Shown here piece by piece: positions 7,801-16,395 of a stretch of 64,000 bases of DNA; the stretch's first letter is position 1; each line of letters begins with the position of its first letter. The stretch lies in NCBI GenBank assembly GCA_964445775.1, contig CAYUMH010000007.1:17482-81481 (forward strand). Reading direction: 5' to 3'. A model generated the notes under the pieces. It saw only the letters and a program-made list of their open reading frames with translations. It was not told the DNA's origin and searched no databases. The translations under genes and the position numbers were made by a program. Origin of the DNA: Terrimonas sp964445775 (GTDB lineage Bacteria > Bacteroidota > Bacteroidia > Chitinophagales > Chitinophagaceae).

Positions 7801-8637
7801 ATGAAAAGGACTATCCTTATCGGCCTTTTAGCCGCCATTACTTTTACTTTTAATGCCTGTAGTCCCAATAATGTAAAAAAGGACGATACCCTTAAGCAAT
7901 ATTTTGATGAATATGCTGTGGACGGCTGTTTTGGCATCATGAATAATGGCACCGGTGAGTTTACCGTGTATAATTTATCCCGCTATCGCGACAGTACTTT
8001 TTTGCCGGCTTCCACTTTTAAAATTGTCAACTCGCTTATCGGACTGCAAACCGGGGTTATCAGCAGCGATAGTATGGTTATTCCCTGGAACGGCGTTCCC
8101 AGCTGGAATGAAGAATGGAATAAGGACCTGAACATGTACCAGGCCTTCAGGGTATCGGCACTCCCCTATTACCAGGAAGTGGCCCGCCGTATCGGCCCGG
8201 AGCGTATGCAGGCATGGTTAGATTCCTTACATTATGGTGCAGGGAAAAAAGATACCCTTTTCAAAATCAAATCGCCCATTGATTCTTTCTGGCTGGATAA
8301 TACCCTGAAAGTTACTCCTGACGAGCAACTGGGCCTGGTAAAAAAACTATATTTCAACCAGCTGCCTTTCTTTAACCTGTACCAGGAAAAAGTAAAGAAT
8401 GCCATGTTATTTGAAAACAATGCCAATTACCGCCTGGCCTATAAAACCGGCTGGGGCTTCCCCGGTGAAAACCGCAGCATGGGCTGGGTAGTAGGCTGGA
8501 TTGAGGAAAATAAACACCCTTACTTTTTTGTCCTGAATATTGAGTCAAAAGACAAGGACTTTAAAATGTACCAGAACCGGATGAAGATCTTAAACAATAT
8601 ATTAAAACACCTGGGCTTTTTTGAAGGGAATATGTAA
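7801..8637 (+). CDS. Class D (OXA-type) beta-lactamase lipoprotein
   Basis: The 278-aa protein has a lipoprotein signal (TFTFNAC lipobox, Cys20) and the serine beta-lactamase fold of class D. Motif 1 is STFK in LPASTFKIVNS, with the Ser nucleophile and the Lys normally carboxylated. Motif 2 is SAL (usually SxV), motif 3 HYGAG (usually YGN), and motif 4 is KTG in YKTGWGF. FWLD carries the Trp that supports Lys carboxylation, and the following LKVTPDEQ is typical. It would hydrolyse beta-lactams from the membrane surface in the periplasm. Departures at motifs 2 and 3 leave the spectrum uncertain. The gene is solitary with its own promoter and terminator, suggesting an intrinsic chromosomal gene. 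Confidence 0.92.
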   Translation: MKRTILIGLLAAITFTFNACSPNNVKKDDTLKQYFDEYAVDGCFGIMNNGTGEFTVYNLSRYRDSTFLPASTFKIVNSLIGLQTGVISSDSMVIPWNGVPSWNEEWNKDLNMYQAFRVSALPYYQEVARRIGPERMQAWLDSLHYGAGKKDTLFKIKSPIDSFWLDNTLKVTPDEQLGLVKKLYFNQLPFFNLYQEKVKNAMLFENNANYRLAYKTGWGFPGENRSMGWVVGWIEENKHPYFFVLNIESKDKDFKMYQNRMKILNNILKHLGFFEGNM

Positions 8638-8672
8638 TCCTTTGCCAGGTAAAATAATAACCTGTTTTATAT

Positions 8673-8706
8673 AAAAGAAAGCGGCCATCTGGTCGCTTTC
8701 TTTTTT
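8673..8706 (+). terminator. Intrinsic terminator after beta-lactamase
   Basis: Stem AAAAGAAAGCG (8673-8683) pairs with CGCTTTCTTTT (8694-8704), loop of ten bases with inner CCA/TGG pairing, followed by T residues. Confidence 0.85.
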
Positions 8707-8724
8707 CGGTGCAATAATTGTATA

Positions 8725-9765
8725 TTGTTTCCCAATATATTATCACCATTTATTAAGTTATTATCATTGGGATTCCAGTTTCAATACCAGCAATTTGTTT
8801 GGCTTTTCGGCGGCATTGTTTTGTTGCTGCTCCTTTTCGCGGGTTTACAGCGTTGGAAAAAACGCAGCATCAGGGCTATGGGCGAGCCTCGTTTGGTACG
8901 CTCCCTTATGCATAACTTTTCCAGGTCGAGATACCTGTTAAAGTTTATACTGGTACTGCTGGCCTTTGGAATTGGCGTAGTGGCCGTAATGAATTTGCGT
9001 AAACCAGGGGGGCCGGACGGCGTTAACCGTAAGGGTATTGATATCATTTTTGCCCTGGATGTAAGCAAAAGTATGCTGGCCTCCGACCTTGCCCCTTCAC
9101 GACTGGAAAGGGCCAAACAGCTTATTTACCGCTTAATGAAGGAGATGCCCAATGACCGTATCGGGCTGATTCTTTTTGCCGGTAAAGCCTACCTGCAAAT
9201 GCCACTGACCCATGATCATGGCTCGGCCCAGATGTTTGTAGCATCGGCTAACCCCAATGCAGTTGCCGCCCAGGGTACGGTAATAGGTGATGCTTTAAAA
9301 CTTTCCTACGAAGCCTTTGAAACCTCGGAAACAAGGTATAAAGCCGTTATCCTGCTGTCTGATGGCGAAGACCATGACCCTTCGGCATTAACCCAGGCTA
9401 CAGACCTTGCCACACATGGCTTAATGGTGAACACGGTAGGCATTGGTTCGGTACAGGGCGCCCATATTACCGATGCAGCAACCGGCGACATTAAAAAAGA
9501 CCAAATGGGTAACCCGGTCATTACCAAACTCAACGAAAAAGAACTATCGGATATAGCCCGTGTTACCAATGGCATTTATGTACAATTACAAAGCAGCGAA
9601 CAGGCGGCCAAACAAATACAGGCCCAGCTAGCCCAGATTGAGCAAAAAGTAACCGGTGATATTTCACTGATGAGTTTTCAAACCTATTTCTGGTGGTTTG
9701 CCGGCGCCATGTTGTTATTACTGATCGTTGAACTTTTTATACCCGAAACAAAAAAAAGAGCATGA
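8725..9765 (+). CDS. batB: BatB-like von Willebrand factor A membrane protein
   Basis: The product (up to 346 aa) has an N-terminal membrane helix, a second helix near residue 75-90, a VWA domain with MIDAS motif DVSKS, later TVIGDAL and LLSDGEDHD, and a C-terminal helix. This is the BatB layout: the VWA domain faces the periplasm and Bat proteins are linked to stress tolerance or envelope assembly. No ATG precedes residue 52; the possible starts are TTG at 8725 or TTG at 8767, the latter giving a shorter N terminus close to family length. The stop overlaps the start of batC by 4 bp (ATGA). batA, batD, batE and moxR are absent nearby, which is unusual. Confidence 0.88.
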   Translation: MFPNILSPFIKLLSLGFQFQYQQFVWLFGGIVLLLLLFAGLQRWKKRSIRAMGEPRLVRSLMHNFSRSRYLLKFILVLLAFGIGVVAVMNLRKPGGPDGVNRKGIDIIFALDVSKSMLASDLAPSRLERAKQLIYRLMKEMPNDRIGLILFAGKAYLQMPLTHDHGSAQMFVASANPNAVAAQGTVIGDALKLSYEAFETSETRYKAVILLSDGEDHDPSALTQATDLATHGLMVNTVGIGSVQGAHITDAATGDIKKDQMGNPVITKLNEKELSDIARVTNGIYVQLQSSEQAAKQIQAQLAQIEQKVTGDISLMSFQTYFWWFAGAMLLLLIVELFIPETKKRA

Positions 9766-10394
9766 AGGGGTTAAGCACTATATTATTCCTATTGATAGCA
9801 ACCGCTACCTGTTTTGCGCAAACCACCGGTGCACAGGATATAAAAGGCGGCAACCAGCTTTACCAGAGCCAGGAATATGCCAAGGCCGAAGAAATGTACA
9901 CGAAAGTACAGGCAACAGATAAATATGCGCAGGCTGCCTTATACAACAAAGCCAATGCATTATATAAACAAAATAAACGGGAGGAAGCTATACAGTTATA
10001 CAACCAGTTAATTGCCGATAACAGTATTAAAAAAGAGTTGCTTGCCAAAATACATTATAACAAAGGGGTTATCTTTTCGGCCGGTCAAAAACTACCCGAA
10101 AGCATTGAAGCCTACAAACAGGCATTACGACTGAACCCGGATGATACACAGGCAAGGGAGAACCTGCAAAAAGCCCTGTTGGAGTTAAAAGCAAAACAAC
10201 CACCTCCTGAAAAGAAAAAGGAAGAAAAGAAAAAACAGGAGAAGGAGCAGCAAACACCGCAGCCTTCCAAGTTAAAACAAAAACAGGCCCAGCAGCAACT
10301 GGAACTCCTGCGTCAAAAAGAAAAACAGATCCAGGAGCGTTTACAAAACCAGAAGTCAAAAGAAGGTACCGGCGGGGTGCAGAAGGATTGGTAG
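9762..10394 (+). CDS. batC: BatC-like tetratricopeptide protein
   Basis: The 210-aa secreted protein has a signal peptide (KGLSTILFLLIATATCFAQ), three or so TPR units between residues 25 and 125 (GNQLYQSQEYAKAEEMY, NKANALYKQNKREEAIQLY, NKGVIFSAGQKLPESIEAYK), and a Lys/Gln/Glu-rich coiled-coil tail with a PPPEKKKEEKKK stretch. TPR plus charged tail directly after batB is the usual BatC arrangement. It is translationally coupled to batB by an ATGA overlap. It presumably scaffolds the Bat complex in the periplasm. Confidence 0.88.
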   Translation: MKGLSTILFLLIATATCFAQTTGAQDIKGGNQLYQSQEYAKAEEMYTKVQATDKYAQAALYNKANALYKQNKREEAIQLYNQLIADNSIKKELLAKIHYNKGVIFSAGQKLPESIEAYKQALRLNPDDTQARENLQKALLELKAKQPPPEKKKEEKKKQEKEQQTPQPSKLKQKQAQQQLELLRQKEKQIQERLQNQKSKEGTGGVQKDW

Positions 10395-10395
10395 G

Positions 10396-10437
10396 GGATT
10401 TCAGAGTTCAGATTTGAGATTTGAGATTTCGGATTTA
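10396..10437. repeat. Heptad array H3
   Basis: Six 7-bp units in register: ggatttc, agagttc, agatttg, agatttg, agatttc, ggattta. The unit is related to that of array H1 (agattta, ggatttg). It begins immediately after the batC stop. Confidence 0.85.
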
Positions 10438-10465
10438 GGCGTAAGACCTCATTATTTATCATTCA

Positions 10466-10493
10466 GAATGATGAGTTATGAATGATGAATGTG
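10466..10493. repeat. Heptad array H4
   Basis: Four 7-bp units in register: gaatgat, gagttat, gaatgat, gaatgtg. The unit resembles that of array H7 (gaattat) 12.5 kb away. Confidence 0.8.
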
Positions 10494-10556
10494 ATTACTG
10501 AAAGAACAGGAGATTTGAGCCCCCGGGAAGAATATAAATTAATGCGTGCTTTTGAT

Positions 10557-10619
10557 ATTGCTCATTGTCCATTGTCAACTGTCAATTTTTAACAGTCCAC
10601 TCCCTATCGCTCATTTCTG
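10557..10619. repeat. Heptad array H5
   Basis: Nine 7-bp units in register, decaying outwards: attgctc, attgtcc, attgtca, actgtca, attttta, acagtcc, actccct, atcgctc, atttctg. All start with A, most with AY. The period is kept although unit sequence drifts. Confidence 0.8.
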
Positions 10620-10774
10620 TTTTTGGGCCTCCAACTTCCAGACTTTTCACCTTTCGGACTTCCGGACTTCTCCCAACAACCCTTTTCCTGCATTCGTTCC
10701 GGTTTATTACCTTTGTTACTGCTTAAAAACCGGCAAACGGCCTTTATTGGCTTTCATTGGCTATCCACAATATC

Positions 10775-12805
10775 ATGCAATTATATACTACATCTCTTAC
10801 ACAATATAAACGCCTGGCTACCAGAGAGGTAAAAGTTGGCGACCTGTTACTGGGCAATTTTCACCCTATCCGGCTACAAACCATGACCACCAAGGATACC
10901 ATGGATACCATGGGTACCGTGGAAGAAAGCATCCGCTCCATTGAGGCCGGCGCAGAACTTATACGTATTACTGCCCCTTCCAAAAAAGAGGCGGAGAACC
11001 TGCTGGTAATTAAAAATGAACTGCGCAAGCGTGGTTATAATACCCCCATTGTTGCCGATATACATTTTACCCCCAATGCGGCTGAAATTGCCGCCCGTAT
11101 TATTGAAAAAGTAAGGGTGAACCCCGGCAATTATGTTGATAAAAAGAAATTTGAATTAATTGATTATACCGACGCCGATTATGCCGAGGAAATTGAAAGA
11201 ATACAGGAACGTTTTACCCCGCTGGTAAAAATATGTAAAGAGTATGGCACGGCCATGCGTATTGGTACCAACCATGGTTCACTGAGCGACCGTATCATGA
11301 GCCGCTACGGCGATACCCCGATGGGCATGGTAGAAAGCGCCATGGAGTTCCTGCGTATTGCCCGCTACGAAAATTACCACAATATTGTACTGAGCATGAA
11401 AGCCAGTAACCCGCAGGTAATGGTACAGGCCTACCGTTTGCTGGTAAAAACCATGCAGGAGGAGTTTAACGAATGTTACCCGCTGCATTTAGGTGTTACC
11501 GAAGCCGGTGATGGCGAAGACGGCCGTTTAAAATCGGCTGTAGGCATTGGTACTTTATTAGAAGATGGTATTGGCGATACCGTTCGTGTTTCACTGACCG
11601 AAGACCCGGAGTTTGAAATACCCGTTTGCCGTGACCTGGTAAAACGTTATGAAGGTCAGCCGAATAATAATGTTTATACCACCGGTACGGTCCCTGATTT
11701 CCCCACCGGCAAACCTACTTATAACCCGCTGGCTTATAAACGCCGTGAAACTTTTGCAGTAGATAATATGGGCGCTAAACATGTGCCCGTGGTGATTGCC
11801 GATTTCAGTAAACAAAACAATATCACCCCCGAACATTTGCGCAGCATTGGTTATACTTATAGCGAAACCCAGGATAAGTGGAGCATCAGCGATGCTGCAG
11901 CCGATTATATTTTTACCGGCAACCAGGTAATTGATTTTGCTTTACCCGGCACATTAAAAGTGATCACCTATCCTGATACCTGGTTACAGGCAGCGGATAA
12001 GACCAAGTATTTCCCCATTTTCCAGGATAGCGGCTATGTTAATGCGGAGCAAAAAAGCAACCTGGTCAACTTTGTCATGATCGATTGTTTTAATGATAAA
12101 ACAGACCTGAACGACTTTACTCATCTTGACAGCTTAGCCAATGACCCAACCGTTGTATTATGCCTGAGCAGTACGAATAAAAATGCCATGCAATCGGTAC
12201 GCCGCATGTTTGCGGAGTTGCAAAGCCGGGACATAAAGAACCCCGTGATATTAATTACGGATAGCAATTGGGATACACCTGATGAGCACCTGATACATTA
12301 TGGTACAGAAACCGGGGCCCTGCTTTTAGATGGCTTTGGTGATGGTATATGCCTGGGCATGTCGGCCACAGCTTATACCAGCGCCTCTGTTAACTCATCG
12401 GGGCGTAATTACAGCAGCAACCAATCAGTAGAACAGTTTATCAATAATACCGCTTTCAGTATTTTACAGGCAACACGTACCCGCATTTCAAAAACAGAAT
12501 ATATCAGTTGCCCCAGTTGTGGCCGCACCTTGTTTGACCTGCAGGAAACTACGGCAAAGATCCGTTCGGTAACCAATCACCTGAAAGGTGTTAAAATTGC
12601 CATTATGGGTTGTATTGTAAATGGTCCCGGTGAAATGGCCGATGCCGATTTTGGCTATGTAGGCAGCGGACCAGGAAAAATAACCTTGTATAAAGGTAAA
12701 GAAGTGGTTAAACGCAATGTAAACAGCGAGGTGGCCGTAGAAGAGTTAATTAACCTGTTAAAAGAAAACGACGCCTGGGTAGATGTAGCGGCCGAAACAG
12801 TTTAA
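10775..12805 (+). CDS. ispG: 4-hydroxy-3-methylbut-2-enyl diphosphate synthase IspG (long form)
   Basis: About 676 aa from the ATG at 10775. A TTG six codons upstream is in frame but less likely. IspG converts MEcPP to HMBPP in the MEP isoprenoid pathway, in the cytoplasm. The N-terminal TIM-barrel begins VGNFHPIRLQTM-like (LLGNFHPIRLQTM) with VADIHF and GTNHGSLS. The 4Fe-4S domain has CPSCGRT and MGCIVNGPGEM. The protein is far longer than the E. coli enzyme (372 aa), owing to the central insertion (roughly residues 280-570) found in Bacteroidota, Chlamydiae and plants. Monocistronic, preceded by a repeat-rich gap. Confidence 0.96.
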   Translation: MQLYTTSLTQYKRLATREVKVGDLLLGNFHPIRLQTMTTKDTMDTMGTVEESIRSIEAGAELIRITAPSKKEAENLLVIKNELRKRGYNTPIVADIHFTPNAAEIAARIIEKVRVNPGNYVDKKKFELIDYTDADYAEEIERIQERFTPLVKICKEYGTAMRIGTNHGSLSDRIMSRYGDTPMGMVESAMEFLRIARYENYHNIVLSMKASNPQVMVQAYRLLVKTMQEEFNECYPLHLGVTEAGDGEDGRLKSAVGIGTLLEDGIGDTVRVSLTEDPEFEIPVCRDLVKRYEGQPNNNVYTTGTVPDFPTGKPTYNPLAYKRRETFAVDNMGAKHVPVVIADFSKQNNITPEHLRSIGYTYSETQDKWSISDAAADYIFTGNQVIDFALPGTLKVITYPDTWLQAADKTKYFPIFQDSGYVNAEQKSNLVNFVMIDCFNDKTDLNDFTHLDSLANDPTVVLCLSSTNKNAMQSVRRMFAELQSRDIKNPVILITDSNWDTPDEHLIHYGTETGALLLDGFGDGICLGMSATAYTSASVNSSGRNYSSNQSVEQFINNTAFSILQATRTRISKTEYISCPSCGRTLFDLQETTAKIRSVTNHLKGVKIAIMGCIVNGPGEMADADFGYVGSGPGKITLYKGKEVVKRNVNSEVAVEELINLLKENDAWVDVAAETV

Positions 12806-12909
12806 GCCAGTATCTTTATATAGTAATTGTATTTTTTCCTTGCTTGCCTTGTCATGCCATAACCCCCGTGGTTACTAACATGTAGGCTTGTTAACCACAA
12901 GCAACTGTT

Positions 12910-13602
12910 ATGAAAAGATTTTACTTTGTTTGTCTGTTCTTTGCCGTTTTGGCCATACACCTTATTGGCATTGTTATACACAATGATCTTGTTACCCTTA
13001 TTACCAAACCGCTGCTCATACCCTGTATAACGGTCTTTTTTGTCGGCGCTTCATTATTTACACTTTCGCCTTTAAAACGCTATATCATTGCGGCTTTATT
13101 CTTTTCCTGGGCAGGTGATGTATTACTGATGTTCCAGGCTAACCAGTCGGCCTTTTTTATCGGGGGATTGATCGCTTTTTTAATAGCCCATATATTTTAT
13201 ATTATTTTCTTTTACCGCATATGGATAGCACAACGGTTGACAATGAAACCCGTGCTCCTCTTGCTGGTGGTTATATTTTATGCAGCGTTGATCGGTTTCC
13301 TGCTCCCGCATTTAGGTGCGATGCTGGTACCGGTTTTAGTGTATGGCTTTGTTATCAGCACCATGTTATGGTTTGCCCTGCATATGTACCTGCTACGCTA
13401 TAAAGTTGCCGCTGCTCATTTTATATCGGGGGCCCTACTGTTTGTTATTTCCGATTCGGTACTGGCCGTTAATAAATTTTACCAGGCTTTCCCGGCCGCT
13501 TCCTTTATTATTATGTTTACTTACGCACTGGCGCAATGGCAATTGATCCGCGGGGCGGTGGTATATATTGCCGAAACGACACTTGCTCACAAAAAACAAT
13601 AG
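12910..13602 (+). CDS. Lysoplasmalogenase-like (YhhN/TMEM86) membrane protein
   Basis: The 230-aa integral membrane protein has about eight helices. Family motifs are KPLLIPC in helix 2, FFSWAGDVLLMF, GLIAFLIAHIFYIIFF and SGALLFVISDSVLAVNKF; the acidic residues within helices (WAGD, ISD) are the conserved ones. TMEM86B members hydrolyse the vinyl-ether bond of lysoplasmalogens, but bacterial YhhN activity is not known for this group, so the role is tentative. No operon partner: nadB starts 200 bp downstream. Confidence 0.85.
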   Translation: MKRFYFVCLFFAVLAIHLIGIVIHNDLVTLITKPLLIPCITVFFVGASLFTLSPLKRYIIAALFFSWAGDVLLMFQANQSAFFIGGLIAFLIAHIFYIIFFYRIWIAQRLTMKPVLLLLVVIFYAALIGFLLPHLGAMLVPVLVYGFVISTMLWFALHMYLLRYKVAAAHFISGALLFVISDSVLAVNKFYQAFPAASFIIMFTYALAQWQLIRGAVVYIAETTLAHKKQ

Positions 13603-13802
13603 CTTTTTACCGGCACCGCAATTTTATTATACCAGCCCGGAAACTTTTAAGCCAGATCCGGCTGCAGCACCAGTAATGAGTTTATTATTGTCCCAAAACT
13701 AAGCCCCTCCTACTGTTAACTTATCCCCGGTATTTCCGGATATTTGCAGCTAATATTGCCGCTACTGAACCCTTAGCGGAACAATTGTGTTTACTATAAA
13801 CA

Positions 13803-15425
13803 ATGTACATGGAAAGAAAAACTGATTTTTTGGTGATTGGCTCGGGTATTGCCGGCCTAACTTATGCACTGAAAGTGGCGCAATATTACCCCGGCAAACA
13901 GGTATTGGTAATTACAAAAGCAAATGCCGATGAAACCAATACCAAGTACGCACAAGGTGGTGTAGCCGTGGTAAACGACCTGGAGAATGATAGTTTTGAA
14001 AAACATATAGACGATACTTTAATTGCCGGTGATGGCCTTTGCAATAAAAAAGTAGTAGAGATCGTAGTGAAAGAAGGGCCGGACCGTGTACAGGAGTTGA
14101 TAGACTGGGGAGCCCGGTTTGATAAAGAGAAAGACGGTGATTATAAACTTGGGAAAGAAGGCGGGCATTCCGAGTTCAGGATCATACACCATAAAGATAT
14201 TACCGGCTGGGAAATGGAACGGGCATTGCTGGAAGCGGTAGAGGCACAACCCAATATCGAAATTGTTAAACATTGTTTTGTTATTGATATTATTACCCAA
14301 CACCACCTGGGTTACCTGGTAACCAAATCCACACCGGATATTACAGCTTACGGTGTGTATGTATTAAACCTGGTGACCAACCGTATCGAAAAAATATTAT
14401 CGCACCATACTTTACTGGCAACGGGTGGTAACGGGCAGGCTTACCGCACTACCACCAACCCGGCTATTGCTACCGGTGATGGTGTTGCCATGGTTTACCG
14501 GGCCAAGGGAAAGATTGAGAACATGGAGTTTATCCAGTTTCACCCTACCGCCCTGTATGAAGCCGGATTACGTGGCCAGGCTTTTTTAATTACCGAAGCG
14601 GTACGTGGTGATGGCGGTATTTTACGTAATAAGGATGGTGAGGCCTTTATGGAACGCTATGATGAACGGAAAGATCTTGCACCAAGGGATATTGTAGCCC
14701 GGGCTATTGACAGTGAAATGAAACGCACCGGTACCGAACATGTATGGTTGGATTGCCGGCATTTTGATGTGGCCAAGTTTGTAGATCACTTCCCCAATAT
14801 TTACGAAAAATGTAAAAGCCTCGGTATTGATATAGCCCACCAGATGATACCGGTGGCCCCCGCTGCACATTACAGTTGCGGTGGTATAAAAGTGGATGAA
14901 TGGGGACATAGCTCCATACAAAACCTTTCGGCCTGTGGCGAATGCAGCAGTACCGGTTTACATGGCGCCAACCGTTTAGCCAGTAACTCATTACTGGAGG
15001 CCATGGTATTTGCGCATCGTTGTTACCTGGATATTATCGGCCGTCCTGCGGTGGAAGAAACGGCAGTATGGCCAGGGGATGCCGTACCGGCCTGGGATGC
15101 CAAAGGGACCAGTGATCCAAAAGAAATGATCTTAATAACACAAAGCCTGAAAGAACTGCAACAGGTGATGAGCGATTATGTGGGTATTGTTCGGAATGAT
15201 ATACGTTTAAAACGTGCTATGAAAAGACTGGACCTGTTGTGGGAAGAAACGGAACAGTTATACCAGAGTAGTTCCGTATCGCCCCAGTTATTAGAGCTGC
15301 GCAATTTAATTACCGTTGGTTACCTTATTGTAAAAGGCGCCGCATTCAGAAAAGAAAGCAGGGGCTTACATTTTAATACTGATTACCCTGAGAAAAACGA
15401 GCTGGTTCAGAACATTGTTTTATAG
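13803..15425 (+). CDS. nadB: L-aspartate oxidase NadB
   Basis: The 540-aa flavoprotein oxidises L-aspartate to iminoaspartate, the first step of NAD synthesis. FAD-binding GSGIAGLTYAL lies near residue 13, then TNTKYAQGGVAVV, EFIQFHPTALY, ITEAVRGDGGIL, YSCGGIKVDEWG and GLHGANRLASNSLLEA, all standard NadB motifs. Length matches the family (about 530-540 aa). Two close ATGs (13803, 13809) are possible. nadA and nadC are not in the window. The acyltransferase gene follows after 27 bp on the same strand, so the two may be co-transcribed. Confidence 0.96.
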   Translation: MYMERKTDFLVIGSGIAGLTYALKVAQYYPGKQVLVITKANADETNTKYAQGGVAVVNDLENDSFEKHIDDTLIAGDGLCNKKVVEIVVKEGPDRVQELIDWGARFDKEKDGDYKLGKEGGHSEFRIIHHKDITGWEMERALLEAVEAQPNIEIVKHCFVIDIITQHHLGYLVTKSTPDITAYGVYVLNLVTNRIEKILSHHTLLATGGNGQAYRTTTNPAIATGDGVAMVYRAKGKIENMEFIQFHPTALYEAGLRGQAFLITEAVRGDGGILRNKDGEAFMERYDERKDLAPRDIVARAIDSEMKRTGTEHVWLDCRHFDVAKFVDHFPNIYEKCKSLGIDIAHQMIPVAPAAHYSCGGIKVDEWGHSSIQNLSACGECSSTGLHGANRLASNSLLEAMVFAHRCYLDIIGRPAVEETAVWPGDAVPAWDAKGTSDPKEMILITQSLKELQQVMSDYVGIVRNDIRLKRAMKRLDLLWEETEQLYQSSSVSPQLLELRNLITVGYLIVKGAAFRKESRGLHFNTDYPEKNELVQNIVL

Positions 15426-15452
15426 GTTTAATTATTTTAATTTTTAGCTTAG

Positions 15453-16334
15453 ATGTATTACATATATTATGGTTTATTCTGGTTAGTATCCATCTTGCCG
15501 TTACGGGTACTGTATATTATTGCCGATGGTTTATTCCTGTTAGGTTATTATGTAATTGGCTACCGGAAAGAGGTGATTTTTAGAAACCTGAACATTGCTT
15601 TCCCTGAAAAAACGGATGCTGAAAAGAAACGTATAGCCAAACAGTTTTATAAAAACCTCATCGATTACTTTATTGAAACGATCAAACTCATTTCGGCATC
15701 GGACAAATTTATATTGCGCCATATGCAGGGGAACTGGGAAGTGGTAAATGCTGTTAAAAACACCGGTAAAAGCGTACAGGTACACTTAGGCCATAACTTT
15801 AACTGGGAATGGGCAAATGTTGGTGCTGCCAAAAACTTAGACTTTATGTTTTTAGGTGTGTACATGCCTATTAAAAATAAAGCGTTGGATAAACTATTCC
15901 GTAAGATCCGTTCCCGGTCAGGCACTATCCTATTAAGTGCACATGATATGAAAAGGGATTTTTTACCTTATCGTCACGAGCAGTACCTATTGGGACTGGT
16001 GGCAGATCAAAACCCATGGCCGGTTTCCAAAGCTATCTGGTTTAACTTTTTCGACCGTAAAACTCCTTTCACGCTTAGCCCGGCCAAAAATGCGATAGCC
16101 AATGATACTATTGTGTTTTTCGCCTTTATACATAAAATAAAACGCGGTTATTATAAAGTAGTTTTTGAGCTGGCAGAAGAAAATCCCAGCCAGACCAATG
16201 AAGTAGAGCTGACCCGCAAATTTGCTCATTATATTGAAAAGGTGGTACGTCAATATCCCGATATGTGGTTATGGAGCCACCGCCGCTGGAAACATGATTT
16301 TAAAGAAGAGTATGCTGATAAATACTTCGGTTAA
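15453..16334 (+). CDS. LpxL/HtrB-like lipid A or lysophospholipid acyltransferase
   Basis: The 293-aa membrane-associated protein belongs to the LpxL/HtrB family. An N-terminal hydrophobic segment (residues 5-35) precedes the H(x4)E catalytic motif HNFNWE in QVHLGHNFNWEW. Other conserved parts are GLVADQNP, NPAKNAIA-like (SPAKNAIAN), and the C-terminal MWLWSHRRWK. The family adds secondary acyl chains to Kdo-lipid A at the inner membrane; the exact acceptor in this organism is inferred. It follows nadB by 27 bp and ends at a strong bidirectional terminator. Confidence 0.92.
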   Translation: MYYIYYGLFWLVSILPLRVLYIIADGLFLLGYYVIGYRKEVIFRNLNIAFPEKTDAEKKRIAKQFYKNLIDYFIETIKLISASDKFILRHMQGNWEVVNAVKNTGKSVQVHLGHNFNWEWANVGAAKNLDFMFLGVYMPIKNKALDKLFRKIRSRSGTILLSAHDMKRDFLPYRHEQYLLGLVADQNPWPVSKAIWFNFFDRKTPFTLSPAKNAIANDTIVFFAFIHKIKRGYYKVVFELAEENPSQTNEVELTRKFAHYIEKVVRQYPDMWLWSHRRWKHDFKEEYADKYFG

Positions 16335-16338
16335 ATAG

Positions 16339-16377
16339 TATTGAAAAGGGGTTGACAATGTCAACCCCTTTTCAATA
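16339..16377. terminator. Bidirectional terminator between convergent genes
   Basis: A near-uninterrupted stem with arms TATTGAAAAGGGGTTGACA and TGTCAACCCCTTTTCAATA around a single central A (position 16358) separates the acyltransferase and the persulfide dioxygenase genes. Confidence 0.9.
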
Positions 16378-16395
16378 TGCAATATATTATTTCGT

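Larger units (their letters stand above)
10395..10774. other. 380-bp intergenic region with three heptad arrays
   Basis: The batC-ispG gap is built largely of short tandem arrays: H3 (10396-10437), H4 (10466-10493) and H5 (10557-10619), each with a different 7-bp unit, followed by a degenerate pyrimidine-rich stretch with 7-8 bp spacing of 'acttcc/gactt' (10630-10675). No promoter element was recognised. Confidence 0.75.

Noticed and set aside
12868..12898. GTGGTTA / TAACCAC inverted repeat before the lysoplasmalogenase gene as terminator of ispG
   Set aside because: 17-base loop and no T-run; too weak to call.
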